A DNA stretch of 64,000 bases, taken from Prosopocoilus inquinatus. Lineage: Eukaryota; Arthropoda; Insecta; Coleoptera; Lucanidae. Position 1 is the first letter of the stretch, and the number at the start of each line of letters is the position of its first letter. This document shows, piece by piece, positions 11,226 to 25,370 of this stretch. Under the pieces are notes generated by a model, which saw only the letters and a list, made by a program, of their open reading frames with translations, searched no databases and had not been told where the DNA came from. The stretch lies in assembly GCA_036172665.1 (NCBI GenBank), contig CM069874.1, positions 55,844,707 through 55,908,706 of the forward strand. Direction: 5' to 3'. The position numbers were made by a program, and so were the translations under genes.

Positions 11226-14200
11226 TATGTATTTAAACAAGCAATATCTCCGGAACGGTTGGAGTTAGGAAGATGTGGTTTTCACTGCTGCGTAGCATTC
11301 GCCCAGCTGCATAATACAGATGCAGTTTCGACCTTCACACTCGATTGGAAAAGAAGTTTTCGCTTTGGAAAAATTGCTGTTTGTGGGGGAATTAAACGTT
11401 TCCCTCTCAGGAGAATGACGTTCTCCACTGGTCATCCAACGGAGAAGACAGCATCGTTCCATTTCTCTCCGTCTCTGAGTAATCGCGATTTTTCTGAAAA
11501 AAATTGGCGGAGGCGCCGGGTATGAATTTAAACAAGCAATATCTCCGGAACGGTTGGAGTTAGGAAGATGTGGTTTTCACTGCTGCGTAGCATTCGCCCA
11601 GCTGCATAATACAGATGCAGTTTCGACCTTCACACTCGATTGGAAAAGAAGTTTTCGCTTTGGAAAAATTGCTGTTTTTGGGGGAATTAAACGTTTCCCT
11701 CTCAGGAGAATGACGCTGTCCACTGATCATCCAACGGAGAAAACAGCATCGTTCCATCTCTCTCCGTCTCTGAGTAATCGCGATTTTTCTGGAAAAAATT
11801 GGCGGAGGCGCCGGGTATGTATTTAAACAAGCAATATCTCCGGAACGGTTGGAGTTAGGAAGATGTGGTTTTCACTGCTGCGTAGCATTCGGCCAGCTGC
11901 ATAATACAGATGCAGTTTCGACCTTCACACTCGATTGGAAAAGAAGTTTTCGCTTTGGAAAAATTGCTGTTTGTGGGGGAATTAAACGTTTCCCTCTCAG
12001 GAGAATGACGCTGTCCACTGATCATCCAACGGGGAAGACAGCATCGTTCCATTTCTCTCCGTCTCTGAGTAATCGCGATTTATCTGGAAAAAATTGGCGG
12101 AGGCGCCGGGTATGAATGTAAACAAGCAATATCTCCGGAACGGTTGGAGTTAGGAAGATGTGGTTTTCACTGCTGCGTAGCATTCGGCCAGCTGCATAAT
12201 ACAGATGCAGTTTCGACCTTCACACTCGATTGGAAAAGAAGTTTTCGCTTTGGAAAAATTGCTGTTTGTGGGGGAATTAAACGTTTCCCTCTCAGGACAA
12301 TGACGTTCTCCACTGGTCATTCAACGGAGAAAACAGCATCGTTCCATCTCTCTCCGTCTCTGAGTAATCGCGATTTTTCTGAAAGAAATTGGCGGAGGCG
12401 CCGGGTATGTATTTAAACAAGCAATATCTCCGGAACGGTTGGAGTTAGGAAGATGTGGTTTTCTCTGCTGCGTAGCATTCGGCCAGCTGCATTATACAGA
12501 TGCAGTTTCGACCTTCACACTCGATTGGAAAAGAAGTTTTCGCTTTGGAAAAATTGCTGTTTTTGGGGGAATTAAACGTTTCCCTCTCAGGAGAATGACT
12601 TTCTCCACTGGTCATCCAACGGAGAAGACAGCATCGTTCCATTTCTCTCCGTCTCTGAGTAATCGCGATTTTTCTGAAAAAAATTGGCGGAGGCGCCGGG
12701 TATGAATTTAAACAAGCAATATCTCCGGAACGGTTGGAGTTAGGAAGATGTGGTTTTCACTGCTGCGTAGCATTCGGTCAGCTGCATAATACAGATGCAG
12801 TTTCGACCTTCACACTCGATTGGAAAAGAAGTTTTCGCTTTGGAAAAATTGCTGCTTGTGGGGGAATTAAACGTTTCCCTCTCAGGACAATGACGTTCTC
12901 CACTGGTCATTCAACGGAGAAAACAGCATCGTTCCATCTCTCTCCGTCTCTGAGTAATCGCGATTTTTCTGGAAAAAATTGCCGGAGGCGCCGGGTATGA
13001 ATGTAAACAAGCAATATCTCCGGAACGGTTGGAGTTAGGAAGATGTGGTTTTCACTGCTGCGTAGCATTCGGCCAGCTGCATAATACAGATGCAGTTTCG
13101 ACCTTCACACTCGATTGGAAAAGAAGTTTTCGCTTTGGAAAAATTGCTGTTTTTGGGGGAATTAAACGTTTCCCTCTCAGGAGAATGACGTTCTCCACTG
13201 GTCATCCAACGGTGAAAACAGCATCGTTCCATCTCTCTCCGTCTCTGAGTAATCGCGATTTTTCTGAAAGAAATTGGCGGAGGCGCCGGGTATGAATTTA
13301 AACAAGCAATATCTCCGGAACGGTTGGAGTTAGGAAGATGCGGTTTTCACTGCTGCGTAGCATTCGGCCAGCTGCATAATACAGATGCAGTTTCGACCTT
13401 CACACTCGATTGGAAAAGAAGTTTTCGCATTGGAGAAATTGCTGTTTGTGGGGGAATTAAACGTTTCCCTCTCAGGGGAATGACGTTCTCCACTGGTCAT
13501 TCAACGGAGAAAACAGCATCGTTCCATCTCTCTCCGTCTCTGAGTAATCGCGATTTATCTGGAAAAAATTGGCGGAGGCGCCGGGTATGAATTTAAACAA
13601 GCAATATCTCCGGAACGGTTGGAGTTAGGAAGATGTGGTTTTCACTGCTGCGTAGCATTCGCCCAGCTGCATAATACAGATGCAGTTTCGACCTTCACAC
13701 TCGATTGGAAAAGATGTTTTCGCTTTGGAAAAATTGCTCTTTGTGGGGGAATTAAACGTTTCCCTCTCAGGAGAATGACTTTCTCCACTGGTCATCCAAC
13801 GGAGAAGACAGCATCGTTCCATTTCTCTCCGTCTCTGAGTAATCGCGATTTTTCTGAAAAAAATTGGCGGAGGCGCCGGGTATGAATGTAAACAAGCAAT
13901 ATCTCCGGAACGGTTGGAGTTAGGAAGATGTGGTTTTCACTGCTGCGTAGCATTCGGTCAGCTGCATAATACAGATGCAGTTTCGACCTTCACACTCGAT
14001 TGGAAAAGAAGTTTTCGCTTTGGAAAAATTGCTGTTTGTGAGGGAATTAAACGTTTCCCTCTCAGGACAATGACGTTCTCCACTGGTCATCCAACGGAGA
14101 AGACAGCATCGTTCCATTTCTCTCCGTCTCTGAGTAATCGCTATTTTTCTGAAAAAAATTGCCGGAGGCGCCGGGTATGAATTTAAACAAGCAATATCTC

Positions 14201-14455
14201 CGGAACGGTTGGAGTTAGGAAGATGTGGTTTTCACTGCTGCGTAGCATTCGCCCAGCTGCATTATACAGATGCAGTTTCGACCTTCACACTCGATTGGAA
14301 AAGAAGTTTTCGCTTTGGAAAAATTGCTGCTTGTGGGGGAATTAAACGTTTCCCTCTCAGGACAATGACGTTCTCCACTGGTCATTCAACGGAGAAAACA
14401 GCATCGTTCCATCTCTCTCCGTCTCTGAGTAATCGCGATTTTTCTGGAAAAAATT

Positions 14456-15340
14456 GCCGGAGGCGCCGGGTATGAATGTAAACAAGCAATATCTCCGGAA
14501 CGGTTGGAGTTAGGAAGATGTGGTTTTCACTGCTGCGTAGCATTCGGCCAGCTGCATAATACAGATGCAGTTTCGACCTTCACACTCGATTGGAAAAGAA
14601 GTTTTCGCTTTGGAAAAATTGCTGTTTTTGGGGGAATTAAACGTTTCCCTCTCAGGAGAATGACGTTCTCCACTGGTCATCCAACGGAGAAGACAGCATC
14701 GTTCCATTTCTCTCCGTCTCTGAGTAATCGCGATTTTTCTGATAAAAATTGGCGGAGGCGCCGGGTATGAATTTAAACAAGCAATATCTCCGGAACGGTT
14801 GGAGTTAGGAAGATGTGGTTTTCACTGCTGCGTAGCATTCGCCCAGCTGCATAATACAGATGCAGTTTCGACCTTCACACTCGATTGGAAAAGAAGTTTT
14901 CGCTTTGGAAAAATTGCTGTTTTTGGGGGAATTAAACGTTTCCCTCTCAGGAGAATGACGTTCTCCACTGGTCATCCAACGGAGAAGACAGCATCGTTCC
15001 ATTTCTCTCCGTCTCTGAGTAATCGCGATTTTTCTGATAAAAATTGGCGGAGGCGCCGGGTATGAATTTAAACAAGCAATATCTCCGGAACGGTTGGAGT
15101 TAGGAAGATGTGGTTTTCACAGCTGCGTAGGATTCGGCCAGCTGCATAATACAGATGCAGTTTCGACCTTCACACTCGATTGGAAAAGAAGTTTTCGCTT
15201 TGGAAAAATTGCTGTTTTTGGGGGAATTAAACGTTTCCCTCTCAGGAGAATGACGTTCTCCACTGGTCATCCAACGGAGAAAACAGCATCGTTCCATCTC
15301 TCTCCGTCTCTGAGTAATCGCGATTTTTCTGATAAAAATT
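14456..15340 (+). repeat. Three-unit block repeated at 17111-17995
   Basis: Units 50-52 match units 59-61 at an offset of 2,655 bp (9 units); units 51-52 are the closest pair. All carry the GATAAA tail. Unit 53 (15341-15635) repeats unit 51, showing a two-unit duplication in the same place. Unit 52 has a private change at about 15131. Confidence 0.65.
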
Positions 15341-15930
15341 GGCGGAGGCGCCGGGTATGAATTTAAACAAGCAATATCTCCGGAACGGTTGGAGTTAGGA
15401 AGATGTGGTTTTCACTGCTGCGTAGCATTCGCCCAGCTGCATAATACAGATGCAGTTTCGACCTTCACACTCGATTGGAAAAGAAGTTTTCGCTTTGGAA
15501 AAATTGCTGTTTTTGGGGGAATTAAACGTTTCCCTCTCAGGAGAATGACGTTCTCCACTGGTCATCCAACGGAGAAGACAGCATCGTTCCATTTCTCTCC
15601 GTCTCTGAGTAATCGCGATTTTTCTGATAAAAATTGGCGGAGGCGCCGGGTATGAATTTAAACAAGCAATATCTCCGGAACGGTTGGAGTTAGGAAGATG
15701 TGGTTTTCACTGATGCGTAGCATTCGCCCAGCTGCATAATACAGATGCAGTTTCGACCTTCACACTCGATTGGAAAAGAAGTTTTCGCTTTGGAAAAATT
15801 GCTGTTTGTGGGGAAATTAAACGTTTCCTTCTCAGGACAATGACGTTCTCCACTGGTCATCCAACGGAGAAGACAGCATCGTTCCATCTCTCTCCGTCTC
15901 TGAGTAATCGCGATTTATCTGAAAAAAATT

Positions 15931-17110
15931 GGCGGAGGCGCCGGGTATGAATTTAAACAAGCAATATCTCCGGAACGGTTGGAGTTAGGAAGATGTGGTT
16001 TTCACTGCTGCGTAGCATTCGGCCAGCTGCATAATACAGATGCAGTTTCGACCTTCACACTCGATTGGAAAAGAAGTTTTCGCTTTGGAAAAATTGCTGT
16101 TTGTGGGGGAATTAAACGTTTCCCTCTCAGGACAATGACGTTCTCCACTTGTCATTCAACGGAGAAAACAGCATCGTTCCATCTCTCTCCGTCTCTGAGT
16201 AATCGCGATTTATCTGGAAAAAATTGGCGGAGGCGCCGGGTATGAATGTAAACAAGCAATATCTCCGGAACGGTTGGAGTTAGGAAGATGTGGTTTTCTC
16301 TGCTGCGTAGCATTCGCGTAGCTGCATAATACAGATGCAGTTTCGACCTTCACACTCGATTGGAAAAGAAGTTTTCGCTTTGGAAAAATTGCTGTTTGTG
16401 GGGGAATTAAACGTTTCCCTCTCAGGACAATGACGTTCTCCACTGGTCATCCAACGGAGAAAACAGCATCGTTCCATCTCTCTCCGTCTCTGAGTAATCG
16501 CGATTTATCTGGAAAAAATTGGCGGAGGCGCCGGGTATGTATTTAAACAAGCAATATCTCCGGAACGGTTGGAGTTAGGAAGATGTGGTTTTCACAGCTC
16601 CGTAGCATTCGGCCAGCTGCATAATACAGATGCAGTTTCGACCTTCACACTCGATTGGAAAAGAAGTTTTCGCTTTGGAAAAATTGCTGTTTGTGGGGGA
16701 ATTAAACGTTTCCCTCTCAGGACAATGACGTTCTCCACTGGTCATTCAACGGAGAAAACAGCATCGTTCCATCTCTCTCCGTCTCTGAGTAATCGCGATT
16801 TATCTGGAAAAAATTGGCGGAGGCGCCGGGTATGAATGTAAACAAGCAATATCTCCGGAACGGTTGGAGTTAGGAAGATGTGGTTTTCTCTGCTGCGTAG
16901 CATTCGCCTAGCTGCATAATACAGATGCAGTTTCGACCTTCACACTCGATTGGAAAAGAAGTTTTCGCTTTGGAAAAATTGCTGTTTGTGGGGGAATTAA
17001 ACGTTTCCCTCTCAGGAGAATGACTTTCTCCACTGGTCATCCAACGGAGAAGACAGCATCGTTCCATTTCTCTCCGTCTCTGAGTAATCGCGATTTTTCT
17101 GAAAAAAATT
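15931..17110 (+). repeat. Two-unit higher-order repeat, two copies (590 bp each)
   Basis: Units 55-56 and 57-58 alternate a T226 unit with a unit carrying T74 and a TAG at about position 93-95 of the unit. The second members differ: 16226-16520 has GCGTAG and C203, while 16816-17110 has GCCTAG and T210. Conversion after duplication would explain this. Confidence 0.65.
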
Positions 17111-18290
17111 GGCGGAGGCGCCGGGTATGAATGTAAACAAGCAATATCTCCGGAACGGTTGGAGTTAGGAAGATGTGGGTTTCACTGCTGCGTAGCATTC
17201 GGCCAGCTGCATAATACAGATGCAGTTTCGACCTTCACACTCGATTGGAAAAGAAGTTTTCGCTTTGGAAAAATTGCTGTTTGTGGGGGAATTAAACGTT
17301 TCCCTCTCAGGAGAATGACGTTCTCCACTGGTCATCCAACGGAGAAGACAGCATCGTTCCATTTCTCTCCGTCTCTGAGTAATCGCGATTTTTCTGATAA
17401 AAATTGGCGGAGGCGCCGGGTATGAATTTAAACAAGCAATATCTCCGGAACGGTTGGAGTTAGGAAGATGTGGTTTTCACTGCTGCGTAGCATTCGCCCA
17501 GCTGCATAATACAGATGCAGTTTCGACCTTCACACTCGATTGGAAAAGAAGTTTTCGCTTTGGAAAAATTGCTGTTTTTGGGGGAATTAAACGTTTCCCT
17601 CTCAGGAGAATGACGTTCTCCACTGGTCATCCAACGGAGAAGACAGCATCGTTCCATTTCTCTCCGTCTCTGAGTAATCGCGATTTTTCTGATAAAAATT
17701 GGCGGAGGCGCCGGGTATGAATTTAAACAAGCAATATCTCCGGAACGGTTGGAGTTAGGAAGATGTGGTTTTCACAGCTGCGTAGCATTCGGCCAGCTGC
17801 ATAATACAGATGCAGTTTCGACCTTCACACTCGATTGGAAAAGAAGTTTTCGCTTTGGAAAAATTGCTGTTTTTGGGGGAATTAAACGTTTCCCTCTCAG
17901 GAGAATGACGTTCTCCACTGGTCATCCAACGGAGAAAACAGCATCGTTCCATCTCTCTCCGTCTCTGAGTAATCGCGATTTTTCTGATAAAAATTGGCGG
18001 TGGCGCCGGGTATGAATTTAAACAAGCAATATCTCCGGAACGGTTGGAGTTAGGAAGATGTGGTTTTCACTGCTGCGTAGCATTCGCCCAGCTGCATAAT
18101 ACAGGTGCAGTTTCGACCTTCACACTCGATTGGAAAAGAAGTTTTCGCTTTGGAAAAATTGCTGTTTTTGGGGGAATTAAACGTTTCCCTCTCAGGAGAA
18201 TGACGTTCTCCACTGGTCATCCAACGGAAAAGACAGCATCGTTCCATTTCTCTCCGTCTCTGAGTAATCGCGATTTTTCTGGAAAAAATT

Positions 18291-18880
18291 GGCGGAGGCG
18301 CCGGGTATGAATGTAAACAAGCAATATCTCCGGAACGGTTGGAGTTAGGAAGATGTGGTTTTCACTGCTGCGTAGCATTCGGTCAGCTGCATAATACAGA
18401 TGCAGTTTCGACCTTCACACTCGATTGGAAAAGAAGTTTTCGCTTTGGAAAAATTGCTGTTTGTGGGGGAATCAAACGTTTCCCTCTCAGGACAATGACG
18501 TTCTCCACTGGTCATCCAACGGAGAAAACAGCATCGTTCCATCTCTCTCCGTCTCTGAGTAATCGCGATTTATCTGGAAAAAATTGGCGGAGGCGCCGGG
18601 TATGAATGTAAACAAGCAATATCTCCGGAACGGTTGGAGTTAGGAAGATGTGGTTTTCACTGCTGCGTAGCATTCGGCCAGCTGCATAATACAGATGCAG
18701 TTTCGACCTTCACACTCGATTGGAAAAGAAGTTTTCGCTTTGGAAAAATTGCTGTTTGTGGGGGAATTAAACGTTTCCCTCTCAGGACAATGACGTTCTC
18801 CACTGGTCATCCAACGGAGAAAACAGCATCGTTCCATCTCTCTCCGTCTCTGAGTAATCGCGATTTTTCTGATAAAAATT
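18291..18880 (+). repeat. Two-unit block matching 4131-4720
   Basis: Units 63-64 carry the GGTCAG/C183/C203 type followed by a C203 unit with the GATAAA tail, in the same order as units 15-16 at an offset of 14,160 bp (48 units). It is one of the few clear links between domains A and B. Confidence 0.55.
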
Positions 18881-20355
18881 GGCGGAGGCGCCGGGTATGA
18901 ATTTAAACAAGCAATATCTCCGGAACGGTTGGAGTTAGGAAGATGTGGTTTTCACTGCTGCGTAGCATTCGGCCAGCTGCATAATACAGATGCAGTTTCG
19001 ACCTTCACACTCGATTGGAAAAGAAGTTTTCGCTTTGGAAAAATTGCTGTTTTTGGAGGAATTAAACGTTTCCCTCTCAGGACAATGACTTTCTCCACTG
19101 GTCATCCAACGGAGAAGACAGCATCGTTCCATTTCTCTCCGTCTCTGAGTAATCGCGATTTTTCTGAAAAAAATTGGCGGAGGCGCCGGGTATGAATTTA
19201 AACAAGCAATATCTCCGGAACGGTTGGAGTTAGGAAGATGTGGTTTTCACTGCTGCGTAGCATTCGGCCAGCTGCATAATACAGATGCAGTTTCGACCTT
19301 CACACTCGATTGGAAAAGAAGTTTTCGCTTTGGAAAAATTGCTGTTTTTGGGGGAATTAAACGTTTCCCTCTCAGGAGAATGACGCTGTCCACTGATCAT
19401 CCAACGGAGAAGACAGCATCGTTCCATTTCTCTCCGTCTCTGAGTAATCGCGATTTTTCTGAAAGAAATTGGCGGAGGCGCCGGGTATGTAATTAAACAA
19501 GCAATATCTCCGGAACGGTTGGAGTTAGGAAGATGTGGTTTTCACTGCTGCGTAGCATTCGGCCAGCTGCATAATACAGATGCAGTTTCGACCTTCACAC
19601 TCGATTGGAAAAGAAGTTTTCGCTTTGGAAAAATTGCTGTTTTTGGGGGAATTAAACGTTTCCCTCTCAGGACAATGACGTTCTCCACTGGTCATCCAAC
19701 GGAGAAAACAGCATCGTTCCATCTCTCTCCGTCTCTGAGTAATCGCGATTTATCTGGAAAAAATTGGCGGAGGCGCCGGGTATGTATTTAAACAAGCAAT
19801 ATCTCCGGAACGGTTGGAGTTAGGAAGATGTGGTTTTCACTGCTGCGTAGCATTCGGCCAGCTGCATAATACAGATGCAGTTTCGACCTTCACACTCGAT
19901 TGGAAAAGAAGTTTTCGCTTTGGAAAAATTGCTGTTTGTGGGGGAATTAAACGTTTCCCTCTCAGGAGAATGACGTTCTCCACTGGTCATCCAACGGAGA
20001 AGACAGCATCGTTCCATTTCTCTCCGTCTCTGAGTAATCGCGATTTTTCTGATAAAAATTGGCGGAGGCGCCGGGTATGAATTTAAACAAGCAATATCTC
20101 CGGAACGGTTGGAGTTAGGAAGATGTGGTTTTCACTGCTGCGTAGCATTCGCCCAGCTGCATAATACAGATGCAGTTTCGACCTTCACACTCGATTGGAA
20201 AAGAAGTTTTCGCTTTGGAAAAATTGCTGTTTTTGGGGGAATTAAACGTTTCCCTCTCAGGAGAATGACGTTCTCCACTAGTCATCCAACGGAGAAAACA
20301 GCATCGTTCCATCTCTCTCCGTCTCTGAGTAATCGCGATTTTTCTGAAAAAAATT

Positions 20356-22420
20356 GGCGGAGGCGCCGGGTATGAATGTAAACAAGCAATATCTCCGGAA
20401 CGGTTGGAGTTAGGAAGATGCGATTTTCACTGCTGCGTAGCATTCGACCGGCTGCATAATACAGATGCAGTTTCGACCTTCATACTCGATTGGAAAAGAA
20501 GTTTTCGCATTGGAGAAATTGCTGTTTGTGGGGGAATTAAACGTTTCCCTCTCAGGGGAATGACGTTCTCCACTGGTCATCCAACGGAGAAAACAGCATG
20601 GTTCTTTCTCTCTCCGTCTCTGAGTTATTGCGATTTTTCTGAAAGACAATGGCGGAGGCGCCGGGTATGAATTTAAACAAGCAATATCTCCGGAACGGTT
20701 GGAGTTAGGAAGATGCGGTTTTCACTGCTGCGTAGCATTCGGCCAGCTGCATGATACAGATGCAGTTTCGACCTTCACACTCGCTTGGAAAAGAAATTTT
20801 CGCTTTGGAAAAATTGCTGTTTGTGGGGGAATTAAACGTTTCCCTCTCAGGGGAATGACGTTCTCCATTGGTCATCCAACGGAGAAAACAGCATCGTTCC
20901 ATCTCTCTCCGTCTCTGAGTAATCGCGATTTATCTGGAAAAAATTGGCGGAGGCGCCGGGTATGAATTTAAACAAGCAATATCTCCGGAACGGTTGGAGT
21001 TAGGAAGATGTGGTTTTCACTGCTGCGTAGCATTCGGCCAGCTGCATAATACAGATGCAGTTTCGACCTTCACACTCGATTGGAAAAGAAGTTTTCGCTT
21101 TGGAAAAATTGCTGTTTTTGGGGGAATTAAACGTTTCCCTCTCAGCGGAATGACGTTCTCCATTGGTCATCCAACGGAGAAGACAGCATCGTTCCATCTC
21201 TCTCCGTCTCTGAGTAATCGCGATTTATCTGGAAAAAATTGGCGGAGGCGCCGGGTATGAATTTAAACAAGCAATATCTCCGGAACGGTTGGAGTTAGGA
21301 AGATGTGGTTTTCACTGCTGCGTAGCATTCGGCCAGCTGCATAATACAGATGCAGTTTCGACCTTCACACTCGATTGGAAAAGAAGTTTTCGCTTTGGAA
21401 AAATTGCTGTTTTTGGGGGAATTAAACGTTTCCCTCTCAGGAGAATGACTTTCTCCACTGGTCATCCAACGGAGAAGACAGCATCGTTCCATTTCTCTCC
21501 GTCTCTGAGTAATCGCGATTTTTCTGAAAGAAATTGGCGGAGGCGCCGGGTATGAATTTAAACAAGCAATATCTCCGGAACGGTTGGAGTTAGGAAGATG
21601 TGGTTTTCACTGCTGCGTAGCATTCGCCCAGCTGCATAATACAGATGCAGTTCCGACCTTCACACTCGATTGGAAAAGAAGTTTTCGCTTTGGAAAAATT
21701 GCTGTTTTTGGGGGAATTAAACGTTTCCCTCTCAGGAGAATGACGCTGTCCACTGATCATCCAACGGAGAAGACAGCATCGTTCCATCTCTCTCCGTCTC
21801 TGAGTAATCGCGATTTTTCTGGAAAAGATTGGCGGAGGCGCCGGGTATGAATGTAAACAAGCAATATCTCCGGAACGGTTGGAGTTAGGAAGATGCGGTT
21901 TTCACTGCTGCGTAGCATTCGGCCAGCTGCATAATACAGATGCAGTTTCGACCTTCACACTCGCTTGGAAAAGAAATTTTCGCTTTGGAAAAATTGCTGT
22001 TTGTGGGGGAATTAAACGTTTCCCTCTCAGGGGAATGACGTTCTCCACTGGTCATCCAACGGAGAAAACAGCATGGTTCTTTCTCTCTCCGTCTCTGAGT
22101 TATTGCGATTTTTCTGAAAGACAATGGCGGAGGCGCCGGGTATGAATTTAAACAAGCAATATCTCCGGAACGGTTGGAGTTAGGAATATGCGGTTTTCAC
22201 TGCTGCGTAGCATTTGGCCAGCTGCATGATACAGATGCAGTTTCGACCTTCACACTCGCTTGGAAAAGAAATTTTCGCTTTGGAAAAATTGCTGTTTGTG
22301 GGGGAATTAAACGTTTCCCTCTCAGGGGAATGACGTTCTCCACTGGTCATCCAACGGAGAAAACAGCATCGTTCCATCTCTCTCCGTCTCTGAGTAATCG
22401 CGATTTTTCTGATAAAAATT
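20356..22420 (+). repeat. Cluster holding the most divergent units
   Basis: Units 70, 71, 75 and 76 share alleles rare or absent elsewhere: C66, C134 in three of them, G103 in two, and in units 70 and 75 a linked run of changes from about position 245 to the unit end. Unit 70 (20356-20650) differs from the common unit at roughly 15 or more positions, the largest difference I found. Units 72-74, of common type, lie between them. The related units on the right are 145-146; unit 46 (13276-13570) shares a few of the alleles. Confidence 0.7.
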
Positions 22421-25370
22421 GGCGGAGGCGCCGGGTATGAATTTAAGCAAGCAATATCTCCGGAACGGTTGGAGTTAGGAAGATGTGGTTTTCACTGCTG
22501 CGTAGCATTCGGCCAGCTGCATAATACAGATGCAGTTTCGACCTTCACACTCGATTGGAAAAGAAGTTTTCGCTTTGGAAAAATTGCTGTTTTTGGGGGA
22601 ATTAAACGTTTCCCTCTCAGGAGAATGACGCTGTCCACTGGTCATCCAACGGAGAAGACAGCATCGTTCCATTTCTCTCCGTCTCTGAGTAATCGCGATT
22701 TTTCTGAAAGAAATTGGCGGAGGCGCCGGGTATGTATTTAAACAAGCAATATCTCCGGAACGGTTGGAGTTAGGAAGATGTGGTTTTCACTGCTGCGTAG
22801 CATTCGGCCAGCTGCATTATACAGATGCAGTTTCGACCTTCACACTCGATTGGAAAAGAAGTTTTCGCTTTGGAAAAATTGCTGTTTTTGGGGGAATTAA
22901 ACGTTTCCCTCTCAGGAGAATGACTTTCTCCACTGGTCATCCAACGGAGAAGACAGCATCGTTCCATTTCTCTCCGTCTCTGAGTAATCGCGATTTTTCT
23001 GAAAAAAATTGGCGGAGGCGCCGGGTATGAATTTAAACAAGCAATATCTCCGGAACGGTTGGAGTTAGGAAGATGTGGTTTTCACTGCTGCGTAGCATTC
23101 GGCCAGCTGCATAATACAGATGCAGTTTCGACCTTCACACTCGATTGGAAAAGAAGTTTTCGCTTTGGAAAAATTGCTGTTTTTGGGGGAATTAAACGTT
23201 TCCCTCTCAGGAGAATGACGCTGTCCACTGATCATCCAACGGAGAAGACAGCATCGTTCCATTTCTCTCCGTCTCTGAGTAATCTCGATTTTTCTGAAAG
23301 AAATTGGCGGAGGCGCCGGGTATGTATTTAAACAAGCAATATCTCCGGAACGGTTGGAGTTAGGAAGATGTGGTTTTCACAGCTGCGTAGCATTCGGCCA
23401 GCTGCATAATACAGATGCAGTTTCGACCTTCACACTCGATTGGAAAAGAAGTTTTCGCTTTGGAAAAATTGCTGTTTGTGGGGGAATTAAACGTTTCCCT
23501 CTCAGGAGAATGACTTTCTCCACTGGTCATCCAACGGAGAAGACAGCATCGTTCCATTTCTCTCCGTCTCTGAGTAATCGCGATTTTTCTGAAAAAAATT
23601 GGCGGAGGCGCCGGGTATGAATTTAAACAAGCAATATCTCCAGAACGGTTGGAGTTAGGAAGATGTGGTTTTCACTGCTGCGTAGCATTCGCCCAGCTGC
23701 ATAATACAGATGCAGTTTCGACCTTCACACTCGATTGGAAAAGAAGTTTTCGCTTTGGAAAAATTGCTGTTTGTGGGGGAATTAAACGATTCCCTCTCAG
23801 GGGAATGACGTTCTCCACTGGTCATCCAACGGAGAAAACAGCATCGTTCCATCTCTCTCCGTCTCTGAGTAATCGCGATTTTTCTGATAAAAATTGGCGG
23901 AGGCGCCGGGTATGAATTTAAACAAGCAATATCTCCGGAACGGTTGGAGTTAGGAAGATGTGGTTTTCACTGCTGCGTAGCATTCGGCCAGCTGCATAAT
24001 ACAGATGCAGTTTCGACCTTCACACTCGATTGGAAAAGAAGTTTTCGCTTTGGAAAAATTGCTGTTTTTGGGGGAATTAAACGTTTCCCTCTCAGGAGAA
24101 TGACGCTGTCCACTGATCATCCAACGGAGAAGACAGCATCGTTCCATTTCTCTCCGTCTCTGAGTAATCGCGATTTTTCTGAAAGAAATTGGCGGAGGCG
24201 CCGGGTATGTATTTAAACAAGCAATATCTCCGGAACGGTTGGAGTTAGGAAGATGTGGTTTTCACTGCTGCGTAGCATTCGGCCAGCTGCATTATACAGA
24301 TGCAGTTTCGACCTTCACACTCGATTGGAAAAGAAGTTTTCGCTTTGGAAAAATTGCTGTTTTTGGGGGAATTAAACGTTTCCCTCTCAGGAGAATGACT
24401 TTCTCCACTGGTCATCCAACGGAGAAGACAGCATCGTTCCATTTCTCTCCGTCTCTGAGTAATCGCGATTTTTCTGAAAAAAATTGGCGGAGGCGCCGGG
24501 TATGAATTTAAACAAGCAATATCTCCGGAACGGTTGGAGTTAGGAAGATGTGGTTTTCACTGCTGCGTAGCATTCGGCCAGCTGCATAATACAGATGCAG
24601 TTTCGACCTTCACACTCGATTGGAAAAGAAGTTTTCGCTTTGGAAAAATTGCTGTTTTTGGGGGAATTAAACGTTTCCCTCTCAGGAGAATGACGCTGTC
24701 CACTGATCATCCAACGGAGAAGACAGCATCGTTCCATTTCTCTCCGTCTCTGAGTAATCGCGATTTTTCTGAAAGAAATTGGCGGAGGCGCCGGGTATGT
24801 ATTTAAACAAGCAATATCTCCGGAACGGTTGGAGTTAGGAAGATGTGGTTTTCACAGCTGCGTAGCATTCGGCCAGCTGCATAATACAGATGCAGTTTCG
24901 ACCTTCACACTCGATTGGAAAAGAAGTTTTCGCTTTGGAAAAATTGCTGTTTGTGGGGGAATTAAACGTTTCCCTCTCAGGAGAATGACTTTCTCCACTG
25001 GTCATCCAACGGAGAAGACAGCATCGTTCCATTTCTCTCCGTCTCTGAGTAATCGCGATTTTTCTGAAAAAAATTGGCGGAGGCGCCGGGTATGAATTTA
25101 AACAAGCAATATCTCCAGAACGGTTGGAGTTAGGAAGATGTGGTTTTCACTGCTGCGTAGCATTCGCCCAGCTGCATAATACAGATGCAGTTTCGACCTT
25201 CACACTCGATTGGAAAAGAAGTTTTCGCTTTGGAAAAATTGCTGTTTGTGGGGGAATTAAACGATTCCCTCTCAGGAGAATGACTTTCTCCACTGGTCAT
25301 CCAACGGAGAAGACAGCATCGTTCCATTTCTCTCCGTCTCTGAGTAATCGCGATTTTTCTGAAAAAAATT
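22421..25370 (+). repeat. Five-unit higher-order repeat, two copies (1,475 bp each)
   Basis: Units 77-81 match units 82-86 in order: C211/G213 type with GAAAG tail, T103 type, C211/G213/A221 type, A76 type, and A42/A189 type. The last pair differs in its second half (G202 with GATAAA tail against T210 with GAAAA tail), and the first pair differs at 221. In copy 2 the same stretch starts at 43071 but has lost one unit at the join. Confidence 0.8.

Larger units (their letters stand above)
8261..20945 (+). repeat. Domain B: units 29-71 with a distinct allele set
   Basis: Here the alleles C92, C203 and, uniquely in the window, T226 are common, while A42 and A189, frequent to the right, were not seen. 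T226 units start at 10031, 10621, 10916, 12096, 12686, 13276, 14161, 15931 and 16521. Higher-order structure is short-range (two and three units, plus spaced copies at 9 and 15 units) and less regular than on the right. The last units grade into the divergent cluster at 20356. Confidence 0.7.
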
